Source: Deltaproteobacteria bacterium
GTDB lineage: Bacteria; Desulfobacterota; GWC2-55-46; UBA9637
DNA: 64,000 nucleotides
NCBI GenBank assembly: GCA_030690165.1
Contig: JAUYHF010000042.1
Location: 1-64,000 of the forward strand
Reading direction: 5' to 3'
Part shown: positions 16,472 through 25,830 of the stretch, piece after piece
Position numbering within the stretch: the stretch's first letter is position 1
How the letters are laid out: every line of letters begins with the position of its first letter
Notes under the pieces: generated by a model
The model's database searches: none
What the model saw: only the letters and a program-made list of their open reading frames with translations
Told to the model about the DNA's origin: nothing
Translations under genes and position numbers: made by a program

Positions 16472-16552
16472 ATGAAAGAATTGTCTAATAGTCAACTTGA
16501 AAAGATTATAAGTCTTCTGGAAAAAGGGAAGGCATTCCAAATTTACTCATGA
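16472..16552 (+). pseudogene. 26-codon ORF, possible N-terminal relic of a DNA methyltransferase
   Basis: Encodes M-K-E-L-S-N-S-Q-L-E-K-I-I-S-L-L-E-K-G-K followed by six residues and a stop. The L-E-K-I-I-S-L-L-E-K-G-K stretch resembles the usual beginning of type III/adenine-specific methyltransferases. It lies just upstream of a restriction-modification gene. It may be the scar of a lost gene or simply a chance short ORF. The rest of the 188-bp gap shows nothing further. Confidence 0.3.
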
Positions 16553-16578
16553 AAAACTTGATATAAAGAAAGATTGCA

Positions 16579-19500
16579 ATGCTCAAATCATATCTAAAAC
16601 GAATATTTGAAGTTGCTAAAAGAGGAGATGCCAGAGAAGAAAGCTATTATTCCTGTCTTGAGGAACTTCTTAAAAATTACTCTGAGTCTATCAACAAAAA
16701 ACATATCCAGACTACCACTCTGCCCAAAAAAACGGATGCCGGAAATCCTGATTTCAGAGTATGGGATGGAAAACAGCATATAGTCGGATATATTGAAGCC
16801 AAAGCCCCAGCCGTTGAGCACTTAGACCAGATAAAAGAAACCGAACAATTAAAACGCTATTTGCACACCTTCCCCAATCTGATACTCACCAACTTCTTTG
16901 AATTCCGTTTCTATCGGGAAGGTCAATTGGTAGATAAAGTCCAGATTGCAAGGCCATATGTAATACACAAACTCGGAACAATTCCGCCTGTCGAAAAAGA
17001 AAAGGAGTTTTTCAGTCTCCTTGAAAAATTTTTCTCATTCTCTCTGCCAAAGACATACACTGCAAAGACCCTTGCAGTGGAGCTTGCAAAGAGGACAAGG
17101 TTTTTAAAAGAACAGGTTATCATTGAAGAACTTAAGCAAGAAGAAAAGAAGGGGAAAGGCAATATCTTTGGATTTTATCAGGCGTTTCAGAAATTTCTTA
17201 TCCACGGCCTCACAAAAGAAGATTTTGCAGACCTCTACAGCCAGACAATCACCTACGGACTTTTTGCCGCAAGGACAAGGGCAGAAAATGGTTTTAACAG
17301 AAGACTTGCCTTTGACTACATTCCGCAAACAATCGGAATATTAAGGGATGTCTTTAAATTTATATCCCTTGAAGACCTGCCACCGCAGATGGAATGGATT
17401 GTTGACGATATATCTGAAGTCCTATCTGTTGCGGATGTCAAACAGATTCTCCATAAATTTTATCATGAAGGTAAAGGAAGCGACCCCATCATTCACTTTT
17501 ATGAAACATTCCTTGCCGAATATGACCCGCAGGCAAGAGAAAAAAGGGGCGTTTATTACACCCCTGAACCCGTAGTCTCTTACATTGTCCGTTCTTTAAA
17601 CATAATCCTGAAACAATATTTCGGCAAGCAGGACGGTTTTGCCTCAAGCTCGGTTACCGTGTTGGACCCTGCGGCAGGGACACTCACCTTTCTTGCTGAA
17701 ACAAGCAAGCTTGCCGTAGAGGAATTTACCTCCAAATACGGAGACGGCGGCAAGAAAGACCTTATTAAAACCCATATCCTTAAGAACTACTATGCCTTTG
17801 AACTGATGATGGCCCCGTATGCAGTCGGACATTTGAAGATGTCCTTCCTTCTTGAGGAACTTGGATATAAACTCCAGAAGGACGATAGATTTAAACTTTA
17901 TCTCACCAACACCCTTGAGATGGAGGAGCTTGAGCAGACCTTTTTGCCCGGCATGGCATCATTGTCTGAGGAATCACATTTGGCAGGCGCGGTAAAGAAA
18001 GAGCAGCCGATACTTGCAATCCTCGGCAATCCGCCATATTCAGGCCATTCAACAAATATAGGAGATTGGATAACAAAAGAGATTAAGGCTTATTTTCATG
18101 TTGACGGAAAACCCCTTGGCGAGAAAAATCCAAAATGGCTTCAGGACGATTATGTTAAGTTTATCCGTTTTGCACAATGGAAAATAGACACAGCAGGCGA
18201 AGGTATTTTAGGTTTTATCACCAACCACAGCTACCTTGACAACCCCACATTCAGGGGGATGCGTCAATCTCTCATGCAAAGCTTTGATGAGATTTATCTC
18301 CTTGACCTGCACGGCAATAGTCTTAAAAAAGAAAAATGCCCCAATGGAAGCAAAGATGAGAATGTCTTTGATATCCAGCAGGGCGTTGCCATTGCTCTGT
18401 TCATCAAGAAAAAAGGTTTGAAGAAAAAGATTTCCCATGCGGAACTTTGGGGACTGAGAGAGGACAAATACGACTGGCTCAATAAGCATGACATAAAAAG
18501 CACAAAATGGAAAAAGATAAATCCTAAATCCGAGTTCTACCTTTTTATTCCGAGAGATGAAGGGCTTTTAAAGCAGTATGAGCGCTATCCTAAAATCACG
18601 GAAATCTTTCCGGTAAACAGCGTTGGCATTGTGACGGCAAGGGATAATTTCGTCATTGATGCCGACAAAGGCGCTTTGCGGAGACGGATACTACAATTCA
18701 GGGATAAAAAGTTGTCTGACGAGATTATTCAGCAGACTTATGGTCTTAAGGATAAGGCAAACTGGAAATTAAAGGATTCAAGAGAAGCTGTCATGAAAGA
18801 TGATAATTGGGAAAAGGGAATAACAAAAATTCTCTACCGTCCTTTTGATGAGCAGTGGATTTTCTATCACGATGCTTTAATAGAACGTTCACGCAAAGAA
18901 GTCATGCAGCACATGATGAAAGATAATTTGGGATTAGTTGCAGTAAGGCAGGTTGCCGAAGGCATTTTTAATCACACCTTTGTAACAAATAGTATTATTG
19001 AAAGCCGTGTAACACTAAGTAACAAAGGGATTGCATTTCTTTTCCCCCTCTACCTTTACCAGCAAAAAGACAAACCTAAAAAACACTCTTTTGGCAGCAC
19101 CATGATGCTCTTTGAACCTCAGGCAGAATACGGAGTAAAAAAGCCGAATCTATCTCCAGCCTTAATTGAACAATTAAAAAAGGACTTTAAGAAAGAGCCA
19201 ACCCCTGAACAAATCTTTTATTACATCTACGCTATTCTTTATTCAAACACCTACCGCACAAAATATGCTGAGTTTTTAAAGATAGATTTTCCGAGAGTCC
19301 CTTTTACCAGTGATTACAAACTATTTGTTAAGATGGGACAATATGGAGAAAAACTCGTCAAACTGCATCTTCTAAAATCATCAGAGCTTGATAAACCTGT
19401 TGCCAGATTTCAAGGCAATGGAACTAATAAAATTGAAAAGCTGGGATACGAAAAAGGAAAACTCTACATCAATAACGACCAGTATTTTGAAGGCATTGCG

Positions 19501-19689
19501 CCGGAAGTCTATGAATACCAAGTAGGCGGTTATCAGGTCTGTGAAAAATGGCTTAAGGATAGAAAGGGCAAGTCTTTATCACTTGATGATATAAAACATT
19601 ATTGTATGGTTGCTACCTCCATCCAAAAAACAATTGAAACCCATAAGGTGATAGATTGTAGTTATCTAAAAGTGGAGGAAAAGGTTTGA
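16579..19689 (+). CDS. Fused restriction endonuclease/N6-adenine methyltransferase (type IIG/ISP-like)
   Basis: 1036 residues. The N-terminus carries a PD-(D/E)xK-type nuclease core: G-N-P-D-F-R-V followed by Y-I-E-A-K-A (about 55-75). The middle is an N6-adenine methylase with motif I as D-P-A-A-G-T-L-T-F (near 362; the second Gly of the usual D-P-x-x-G-x-G is Leu) and catalytic N-P-P-Y near 483. The C-terminal third is probably target recognition. Type ISP enzymes carry a helicase in the same chain; here it is absent, and a helicase fragment lies just downstream, so the enzyme may act alone like type IIG. A weak AGAAAG precedes the ATG. Confidence 0.8.
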   Translation: MLKSYLKRIFEVAKRGDAREESYYSCLEELLKNYSESINKKHIQTTTLPKKTDAGNPDFRVWDGKQHIVGYIEAKAPAVEHLDQIKETEQLKRYLHTFPNLILTNFFEFRFYREGQLVDKVQIARPYVIHKLGTIPPVEKEKEFFSLLEKFFSFSLPKTYTAKTLAVELAKRTRFLKEQVIIEELKQEEKKGKGNIFGFYQAFQKFLIHGLTKEDFADLYSQTITYGLFAARTRAENGFNRRLAFDYIPQTIGILRDVFKFISLEDLPPQMEWIVDDISEVLSVADVKQILHKFYHEGKGSDPIIHFYETFLAEYDPQAREKRGVYYTPEPVVSYIVRSLNIILKQYFGKQDGFASSSVTVLDPAAGTLTFLAETSKLAVEEFTSKYGDGGKKDLIKTHILKNYYAFELMMAPYAVGHLKMSFLLEELGYKLQKDDRFKLYLTNTLEMEELEQTFLPGMASLSEESHLAGAVKKEQPILAILGNPPYSGHSTNIGDWITKEIKAYFHVDGKPLGEKNPKWLQDDYVKFIRFAQWKIDTAGEGILGFITNHSYLDNPTFRGMRQSLMQSFDEIYLLDLHGNSLKKEKCPNGSKDENVFDIQQGVAIALFIKKKGLKKKISHAELWGLREDKYDWLNKHDIKSTKWKKINPKSEFYLFIPRDEGLLKQYERYPKITEIFPVNSVGIVTARDNFVIDADKGALRRRILQFRDKKLSDEIIQQTYGLKDKANWKLKDSREAVMKDDNWEKGITKILYRPFDEQWIFYHDALIERSRKEVMQHMMKDNLGLVAVRQVAEGIFNHTFVTNSIIESRVTLSNKGIAFLFPLYLYQQKDKPKKHSFGSTMMLFEPQAEYGVKKPNLSPALIEQLKKDFKKEPTPEQIFYYIYAILYSNTYRTKYAEFLKIDFPRVPFTSDYKLFVKMGQYGEKLVKLHLLKSSELDKPVARFQGNGTNKIEKLGYEKGKLYINNDQYFEGIAPEVYEYQVGGYQVCEKWLKDRKGKSLSLDDIKHYCMVATSIQKTIETHKVIDCSYLKVEEKV

Positions 19690-19885
19690 CCCTAACAAAT
19701 ATGAGGCTTTCTTGTATGCCATCTGTGGAGACAGGGAATATCAAAAAGAGGCTGCCAGGGAAGTTTTACGGTACTTTTTATGCGAAGAATATAGAAGCCT
19801 CAGATTTAACTATCACAGCAATCAAAAGAGAGCAGAAATATTATTTCAAGTTTTTATCTCCAACGAGTTATGGTATCTTCTTTAA
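19670..19885 (+). pseudogene. Truncated N-terminus of a DEAD/DEAH helicase (R-M partner)
   Basis: In the frame overlapping the methylase stop, the DNA encodes F-D-P-N-K-Y-E-A-F-L-Y-A-I-C-G-D-R-E-Y-Q then K-E-A-A-R-E-V-L-R-Y. This is the recognisable beginning of helicases that accompany this class of methylase. It stops at 19883-19885 before any Walker A motif, and no start codon is found in the frame before it. A deletion has apparently removed the helicase body. The competing 87-residue frame (19686-19949) looks like its shadow. The rest of the gap up to 19990 holds nothing clear. Confidence 0.6.
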
Positions 19886-19990
19886 GACGCTGCGGGAAAG
19901 GACTTATGGAGACTTCAAATTAGAGATTGATGCGAGGTTGACAGGGTAGCGTTGAATGCGGCAATGAAATAGATAGATTAAAACTTACCT

Positions 19991-22159
19991 ATGACACAAC
20001 AAAACGCCAAATCTTCCGATAAACAATCCCTTCTTAAACTCATACAGGATAAGGCCTACAGGCCGCTGTCTTTCAAGGACCTTGCCAGAGAATTAGCTGT
20101 TCCTAAAAAAGAAAATGGACTGTTTAAGGGGCTGCTGAATGAATTGATTAAAGACGGCCATATTATAAAAATAAGCGGTGAAAGATACGGCGTCCAGGCA
20201 AAGATGAATCTTATTGTGGGCGGGCTTATCTGCCATCCTAACGGCTTTGGTTTTGTCGCGCCGGAAGACGGGGGCGTAGATATATTCATAAACCCCAGAA
20301 ATCTAAAAGGCGCAATGCACGGTGATAAGGTTGTGGCGAGGATTGAAGGACGCGGCAAGGGCGATGGAAAGAAAGAGGGAAGGATTATAAGGATTCTTGA
20401 GAGAAGGCATAAAACAATTGTCGGCAGATTTGAAAAGAGGAAGGGGTTTGGGGTTGTCATCCCTTCTGAAGAAAGAATTCTTCACGAGGTTATAATTCCC
20501 CCAAAGGATAGCAGACATATTGAGGATGGTAAAATTGTAGAGGCAGAGATAATTAGATGGCCTGCTGAGCATATTGCACTTCTTGGAAAGATTATCGCTG
20601 TTCTCGGAGACCATGATGACCCTGATGTTGAGATCGAGGTTATAGTAAAAAAATACAGCCTGCCGCATAGATTTCCCCATAATGTAATTGAAGAGGCAAA
20701 GGCCATATCGCAGGAGGTGGCTGGAGACGACATCGCAGGGAGGGTGGATTTAAGAGAGAGGAGAACGGTTACAATTGACGGAGAGACGGCAAAAGATTTT
20801 GACGATGCGGTTTCTATAGAAAGAACGGCTAAAGGATACAGGTTATGGGTGTCTATAGCGGATGTCGCTCATTATGTAAAAGAGGAAACCCTCCTTGATA
20901 AAGAGGCTTACACAAGGGGGACAAGCGTATACTTTCCTGACAGGTGCATCCCTATGCTTCCTGAGGCATTGAGCAACGGCATATGCAGCCTGAATCCGCA
21001 TGTTGACAGGCTTACGCTGACGGCAGAGATGGATTTTGACCATGAAGGGAATATTATCCGGAGTAAATTTTACGAGAGCGTCATAAAAAGCTCTGCAAGG
21101 CTGACCTATACAAATGTGAAGGATATTCTTACCGGCAATGACGAAACGATTAAAGAAAAATACAGCCGCCTCGTGGACGACTTGAAGATAATGGAGGAAC
21201 TCTGTTTGAAACTCAGAGAGAGGCGGGCGGAGTTGGGAAGCATTGATTTTGACCTGCCTGAGCCGCAGATAATCATTGATATAGAGGGGAAGGTTGAAGG
21301 CATTGTAAAATCAGAGAGAAACATAGCCCATAGGATAATAGAGGAATGTATGCTTGCGGCAAATCAGGCTGTTGCAAGTTACATTACTCAATTGAAACTT
21401 CCATTTCTCTACAGGGTTCACGAAGAACCTGATAAGGAAAGCATTTATGAGTTTAAAGAGTTTATCGGAAATTTCGGGTATCATCTAAAGGAAAATAATT
21501 TAAGTCCCAAAACCCTTCAGAAAGCGCTGCTGGAGGCAGAGGGAAAGCCCGAAGAGAAACTGATAAATCACATCCTGCTCCGCTCCATGAAACAGGCGAG
21601 GTATTCGGAAAAAAATATGGGACACTTCGGCCTTGCATTTGAGTATTACACGCATTTCACATCCCCAATACGCAGATACCCTGATTTAGTGGTCCACAGG
21701 ATTTTGAAAAAATGGATAAGAGAAAAATATTCCGGAAAGGATAAGGAATATTGGGGAAATGCCCTTCCTGAGATTGCAGGCCATACATCAAAGAGGGAGA
21801 GAAATGCAATGGAGTCAGAAAGGGAGGTCGTTGATTTAAAAAAGGCGCAGTTTATGATGGATAAGGTGGGCGAGGTTTATGATGGTATCATATCCGGCGT
21901 TACCAGCTTCGGCTTCTTTGTGGAGATTGAGGAATATTTTGTGGAGGGGCTTGTGCATGTTACAAATCTGAAAGATGACTATTATACCTTTATGGAAAAG
22001 GAGCACTCGCTTGTCGGAGGCCATACAAAGAAAAGATATAGGATAGGGGACAGGGTAAGGGTAGTCGTGACAAATGTAGGTATTGAGCGGCGGCAGATAG
22101 ATTTGGCGCTGGAAGGACAGGTAATCGGAGCAAAACGGGCAAGAGGCAAGAGAATATGA
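19991..22159 (+). CDS. rnr: Ribonuclease R
   Basis: 722 residues with the RNase R domain order. A helix-turn-helix-like start is followed by cold-shock domains (G-F-G-F-V-A-P near 80 and G-F-G-V-V near 150). The RNB catalytic domain has T-I-D-G-E-T-A-K-D-F-D-D-A-V (about 258-271, the metal-binding aspartates) and later H-F-T-S-P-I-R-R-Y-P-D-L. A C-terminal S1 domain (G-V-T-S-F-G-F-F-V-E-I) precedes a basic tail. It degrades structured RNA 3' to 5'. Its stop overlaps the next start by four bases (ATGA). Confidence 0.95.
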   Translation: MTQQNAKSSDKQSLLKLIQDKAYRPLSFKDLARELAVPKKENGLFKGLLNELIKDGHIIKISGERYGVQAKMNLIVGGLICHPNGFGFVAPEDGGVDIFINPRNLKGAMHGDKVVARIEGRGKGDGKKEGRIIRILERRHKTIVGRFEKRKGFGVVIPSEERILHEVIIPPKDSRHIEDGKIVEAEIIRWPAEHIALLGKIIAVLGDHDDPDVEIEVIVKKYSLPHRFPHNVIEEAKAISQEVAGDDIAGRVDLRERRTVTIDGETAKDFDDAVSIERTAKGYRLWVSIADVAHYVKEETLLDKEAYTRGTSVYFPDRCIPMLPEALSNGICSLNPHVDRLTLTAEMDFDHEGNIIRSKFYESVIKSSARLTYTNVKDILTGNDETIKEKYSRLVDDLKIMEELCLKLRERRAELGSIDFDLPEPQIIIDIEGKVEGIVKSERNIAHRIIEECMLAANQAVASYITQLKLPFLYRVHEEPDKESIYEFKEFIGNFGYHLKENNLSPKTLQKALLEAEGKPEEKLINHILLRSMKQARYSEKNMGHFGLAFEYYTHFTSPIRRYPDLVVHRILKKWIREKYSGKDKEYWGNALPEIAGHTSKRERNAMESEREVVDLKKAQFMMDKVGEVYDGIISGVTSFGFFVEIEEYFVEGLVHVTNLKDDYYTFMEKEHSLVGGHTKKRYRIGDRVRVVVTNVGIERRQIDLALEGQVIGAKRARGKRI

Positions 22160-23841
22160 ACTTCCTAAGAATCCACCTCTCATACAAAAATATTCAGCGG
22201 CTCCGGCAAATTATCGCCATACTAATCAGTCACGGTTTTTACCCGATAATAGAGAAGATGTATCTGACTAAACTCATATCCCTCCCGCAAAGAATCATGA
22301 GGAAAAAGGCGACCGCAGACCATGAAGCCATATCCCTTGCTGTTAGAACAAGGCTTGCCTTCGAAGAACTCGGTCCTACATTTATCAAGTTTGGACAGAT
22401 ACTATCCACAAGGCCTGATATCCTGCCTAGAGAATTTATAAGAGAATTTTTAAAGCTGCAGGATGAAGTCCCGCCATTTCCTTTTCAGGATGTTATCAAG
22501 GTAATAGAAGACGAATTTAAAAGGCCGGCCAAGGAATTATTCAGGGAGATAGATGAAAGGCCTGCTGCCGCCGCATCCATTGCGCAGGTTCACAGGGCAA
22601 TTACAATGGATGGAGAAGATGTGGTGATAAAGGCGCAGAGGCCTGACATAGAGGCAATAATAGACACAGATATATCCATCCTCCAGCACCTTGCAAAACT
22701 CATTGTAAAATACATACCAGAAGCCAGGGTTTATGACCCTGCGGGTATGGTAGATGAATTTGCCATAACCATAAAAAAGGAGATGGACTTCACATTGGAG
22801 GCAAGCTACACAGAAAGGTTTAAGCAAAATCATTCTGATGACCCAAGGGTTTTTATCCCGGCTATTTATTGGAACCTGACAGGCAAAAAGGTCATTACAA
22901 TGGAAAGGATAACAGGGATAAAGATAGATAATGTGGAAAAACTTAAGGCGAATGGCATAGACACTGAAAAGATAGGTCATATAATGACTGAGGTTTTATT
23001 CAGACAGGTTTTTGAATTCGGGATTTTTCACGGAGACCTTCATTCAGGAAATATATTTGTCACAGGGCCTGAACAGATTGCGCTTGTTGATTTCGGGATT
23101 GTCGGAAGGGTTGACAGAGAGATGCAGGAAAATCTGGCGGACATATTTGTCGGCCTCATGAGCGAAGACTATGAGCTTCTTACAAGGGTTTATCTGAGGA
23201 TGGGCATACTGCCGGAGGATATAAACGAAGCGTCGTTCACAAGGGAATATCAGGAATTGCTCTTTTCTTACTTTGGGAAACCCTTTAAAAGAACAAGTGT
23301 CGGCGAACTGCTGACGAGCTACATAAGGCTTGCTTCAAGACACAGGATAAGGATGCCGAGGGAGCTCCTGCTTCTGGATAAATGTATACTTGAATTGGAA
23401 GGGCTGAGCAGGCTTTTGCACCCTGATGTGAATGTCCTTGTGGAAAGCCAGCAGTTCGCCAGCAGGCTTATAGCAAAACGTTTCGGGCCTGCTGCCATGG
23501 CAAAAGGCGCGGTTGATACTATGAGGGAATATCAGGCCTTTGCCAAAACCCTGCCTTCTCAGATAAACCAGATATTGAAAAAGATGACAAGCGACAAATT
23601 TACCATAGATTTTGTGCACAAGGGGCTTGAAGATTTGATGGGAGAGATGGACAGGTCATCCAACAGGCTTACATTCGGCGTAATCGTTGCAGCCCTGATT
23701 ATAGGCTCTTCTCTGGTAATGGCCTTCGGCGGCGGACCGAAATTGTTTGGCTATCCGTTCCTCGGGATATTCGGTTTTTTAATCGCAGGTTTTATGGGTC
23801 TCTGGCTTGCGTTTTTGATACTCAGGTCGGGGAAGTTTTGA
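22156..23841 (+). CDS. ABC1/UbiB-family atypical kinase with C-terminal membrane anchor
   Basis: 561 residues. Family motifs: the K-x-G-Q signature F-I-K-F-G-Q-I-L-S-T-R-P-D near 75; the Ala-rich loop A-A-A-A-S-I-A-Q-V-H-R; V-I-K-A-Q-R-P; the catalytic H-G-D-L-H-S-G-N; and D-F-G-I-V-G-R. Two hydrophobic helices end the chain (about 505-555), as in UbiB. Members act in ubiquinone or other isoprenoid lipid handling. It may serve menaquinone metabolism here; no ubi or men gene is nearby. Translationally coupled to rnr. Confidence 0.88.
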   Translation: MNFLRIHLSYKNIQRLRQIIAILISHGFYPIIEKMYLTKLISLPQRIMRKKATADHEAISLAVRTRLAFEELGPTFIKFGQILSTRPDILPREFIREFLKLQDEVPPFPFQDVIKVIEDEFKRPAKELFREIDERPAAAASIAQVHRAITMDGEDVVIKAQRPDIEAIIDTDISILQHLAKLIVKYIPEARVYDPAGMVDEFAITIKKEMDFTLEASYTERFKQNHSDDPRVFIPAIYWNLTGKKVITMERITGIKIDNVEKLKANGIDTEKIGHIMTEVLFRQVFEFGIFHGDLHSGNIFVTGPEQIALVDFGIVGRVDREMQENLADIFVGLMSEDYELLTRVYLRMGILPEDINEASFTREYQELLFSYFGKPFKRTSVGELLTSYIRLASRHRIRMPRELLLLDKCILELEGLSRLLHPDVNVLVESQQFASRLIAKRFGPAAMAKGAVDTMREYQAFAKTLPSQINQILKKMTSDKFTIDFVHKGLEDLMGEMDRSSNRLTFGVIVAALIIGSSLVMAFGGGPKLFGYPFLGIFGFLIAGFMGLWLAFLILRSGKF

Positions 23842-23897
23842 AGAACCTTCCCGCAGCAAGTTGCGAAGTACCTAAACTGCTGAACCAGCAAAGAGGC

Positions 23898-24497
23898 TTA
23901 AAGCAAATACACAATCCCCACCTGTATTATTCCTATTATAAAACCCAGCGCCCCGCCCAGCCATTCTATGTGGCGCAGTTCTCTTGCAATGAAATCCGTA
24001 AGCAGCGCCTCAAACCTTTTTATATCCAGATTGTCAATTCTTGTAACAAGCATCTCCTTCATATTAACCTTGTCATGAAACTTTTCCACAAACGAGCCCT
24101 TTTTCTTGTCTATATGCTTTATTACTTCTTTTGTAAGGAGGTATTTGATGTGATAGGTAAGGTTTTCTGAAATAAGCCCTATAAGCGGTATCTTCTTTAT
24201 CTTGCCTGCCTTAAATCTATGCTCAACAATCTCATCTACAGCCTTTTCAACATCTTCTTTCCACTCAATACCTTCCAATATCATGGCAAAATCTTTGGCT
24301 GAAACAAGCTCTCTTTCAATGGTCTTTGCAATGCCGGCTGCTATTTCTTTTCTTCTTTTAGGAATGAGTCCCTGAAGCTTATAGCCCAGGAGATTTACGG
24401 GGCGGTAGGGTCTGAAGAGCATTTTTATCGCCACATAATTTGTGAACCAGCCTATAACTGCGCCTGTAATCGGCGGGATAAATATTCTGTAATCCAT
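23898..24497 (-). CDS. DUF445 family membrane protein
   Basis: 199 residues. The N-terminal I-F-I-P-P-I-T-G-A-V-I-G-W-F-T-N-Y-V-A-I-K followed by M-L-F-R-P-Y is the hallmark of DUF445 (YheB-like). A C-terminal hydrophobic segment (L-G-F-I-I-G-I-I-Q-V-G-I-V-Y) completes the usual hairpin-like topology. Function unknown. Start ATG at 24497 overlaps the upstream stop. Convergent with the UbiB-like gene. The 56-bp gap shows no terminator. Confidence 0.85.
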   Translation of the reverse strand: MDYRIFIPPITGAVIGWFTNYVAIKMLFRPYRPVNLLGYKLQGLIPKRRKEIAAGIAKTIERELVSAKDFAMILEGIEWKEDVEKAVDEIVEHRFKAGKIKKIPLIGLISENLTYHIKYLLTKEVIKHIDKKKGSFVEKFHDKVNMKEMLVTRIDNLDIKRFEALLTDFIARELRHIEWLGGALGFIIGIIQVGIVYLL

Positions 24498-24769
24498 CAA
24501 AACCTTTTCTTCGCAATCTCTTCCTGATAATATTTCTTATAGAGTATCTCCCATTCCTTGCTGCCTTCCGGGATAGGTCTTGATATGGACCGTATCTTTC
24601 CCCTTACCATGTCGTCTACTCCATCTTCTATCCTTAAATAACCTGCAATGCTTTTTTTCGTCTCGTGCAAAACCTTATCCTCATCTACAAAATCAACAAG
24701 GTCATCTTTCCATATCCCATCGGTTATAAGATGCGCCAGATGCGATATCCTGTCTTCTGAAAGTCTCAT
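24497..24769 (-). CDS. DUF507 family protein, copy 2
   Basis: 90 residues beginning M-R-L-S-E-D-R-I-S-H-L-A, the family start, with a helical core V-D-F-V-D-E and R-K-I/G-K-I-R-S-I. Function unknown; the family is common in Desulfobacterota, Nitrospirota and Aquificota. It overlaps both neighbours by a few bases. It is a paralogue of the gene just upstream (24766-25047). Confidence 0.85.
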   Translation of the reverse strand: MRLSEDRISHLAHLITDGIWKDDLVDFVDEDKVLHETKKSIAGYLRIEDGVDDMVRGKIRSISRPIPEGSKEWEILYKKYYQEEIAKKRF

Positions 24770-25047
24770 ATGACAATACCCCTTTCCTTAACTAATTTTC
24801 CCTTTATAAGGCTAAACATCTTGCGGTAATCCATCCGGCCTGCCTCAATCTCTTTTGCATGCCCCTTTAACATCTCTTCCACCTCTCTGTCAAGGCCGTC
24901 TTCAGCCTTAAGGTCGTCTGAAAAGATTTCGATAACCCTGTTCAACACCGCATCTTCCGGCGACTTAAAGATAATAAGCCCTTTTGCCTTTAAATTATCC
25001 AGTATAATCCTGGAAATCTTTTCCACCTGCTCCTTTGAAAGCCGCAT
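24766..25047 (-). CDS. DUF507 family protein, copy 1
   Basis: 93 residues beginning M-R-L-S-K-E-Q-V-E-K-I-S-R-I-I, the same family start as the next gene. Both carry two acidic-basic helices and end without further domains. The pair is commonly adjacent and may form a heterodimer (inference). First gene of the minus-strand DUF507-DUF507-DUF445 operon. Confidence 0.85.
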   Translation of the reverse strand: MRLSKEQVEKISRIILDNLKAKGLIIFKSPEDAVLNRVIEIFSDDLKAEDGLDREVEEMLKGHAKEIEAGRMDYRKMFSLIKGKLVKERGIVI

Positions 25048-25111
25048 AACAACCTCACTTTAGTAGTTTTTTAGTAAAATAACATACCTCAAGACTTATT
25101 TGCAATGACTA

Positions 25112-25141
25112 TTGACAAAGTTATAATCTTTAGTCTATATT
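25112..25141 (+). promoter_or_regulatory. Strong promoter for the 25.1-29.5 kb gene run
   Basis: TTGACA (25112-25117), 18 bases, TATATT (25136-25141). Expected start of transcription lies about 16 bases before the ATG at 25164, leaving room for the GGGGAG ribosome site. Confidence 0.65.
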
Positions 25142-25163
25142 GAAGACATTTAAAGGGGAGAAA

Positions 25164-25397
25164 ATGGCAAGGAGACAAAAAGACTATATATGCTTTATCT
25201 TTGGGATAATACTTATCATAGTTGGAGTGATAGGACTTGTCTATCCCGAAATTACTCTTAAGAGGACAAAGACTGTAAAGCTTGGTCCTGTAACCGTTGA
25301 GGAGCCAAAAAAACAGATATTCCACATATCGCCCTATGTTGCCGGAGGTATGATTGCAGGAGGGGTGATTTTGATTTATATTGGCACAAAAAAATAA
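25164..25397 (+). CDS. Small two-helix membrane protein, unknown
   Basis: 77 residues. Hydrophobic helices at about 10-28 and 54-72 are separated by a Lys-rich loop with V-T-V-E-E-P-K-K. Both ends are basic, so both are probably cytoplasmic. I cannot name a family. The ATG at 25164 has GGGGAG five bases before it, better than the TTG at 25140. First gene of a run with the PA2779-like protein 20 bases downstream. Confidence 0.6.
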   Translation: MARRQKDYICFIFGIILIIVGVIGLVYPEITLKRTKTVKLGPVTVEEPKKQIFHISPYVAGGMIAGGVILIYIGTKK

Positions 25398-25417
25398 TTA
25401 ACACGGAGGGAAAGGAC

Positions 25418-25816
25418 ATGAGAAAAATTAAAACAATATTTGTTTTCAAGACAGTTGCATTGTATCTGGCATTTGTCTTTTTACTGATCGGCAGCATACC
25501 CCGAAATTCATGGGCATACTTTGCTGAATCACAACAGACTTTAAGCTTTTCAAGGGAGACTGACATAAATAAGATTCAGAGGGCGCTGGAATCTAAAATG
25601 GTCAGCCAGAGGCTCTCTGAAATTGGGCTCTCCAGAGGTGAGATAAACTCAAAGCTTCAGCAGTTAAGCGATGCAGATGTCCATCAGTTTGCATCACAGA
25701 TGGACAGCCTTATGCCGGGAGGCGATGCTGGGGTTACTATAATACTGCTTCTGGTCATAGCGATACTTGTCCTTGTTATTATACAGATGACAGGTCATAA
25801 GATAGTGATAAAATAA
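25418..25816 (+). CDS. PA2779-family exported protein
   Basis: 132 residues. An N-terminal signal/anchor helix ends near N-S-W-A-Y-F. Then comes R-E-T-D-I-N-K-I-Q-R-A-L-E-S-K, G-L-S-R-G-E-I and L-S-D-A-D-V-H-Q-F-A, and a C-terminal membrane helix after M-P-G-G-D-A-G. This order matches PA2779-family proteins. Those usually sit beside a PA2778-type cysteine peptidase carrying TPRs; here the neighbour has TPRs but no peptidase domain. GGAGGG precedes the ATG. Confidence 0.75.
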   Translation: MRKIKTIFVFKTVALYLAFVFLLIGSIPRNSWAYFAESQQTLSFSRETDINKIQRALESKMVSQRLSEIGLSRGEINSKLQQLSDADVHQFASQMDSLMPGGDAGVTIILLLVIAILVLVIIQMTGHKIVIK

Positions 25817-25830
25817 CAAAGGGGCGTAAG

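Noticed and set aside
19686-19949. 87-codon open frame after the methylase
   Set aside because: The overlapping frame encodes a recognisable helicase start, while this one has a TTG start, no ribosome site and no familiar motif.
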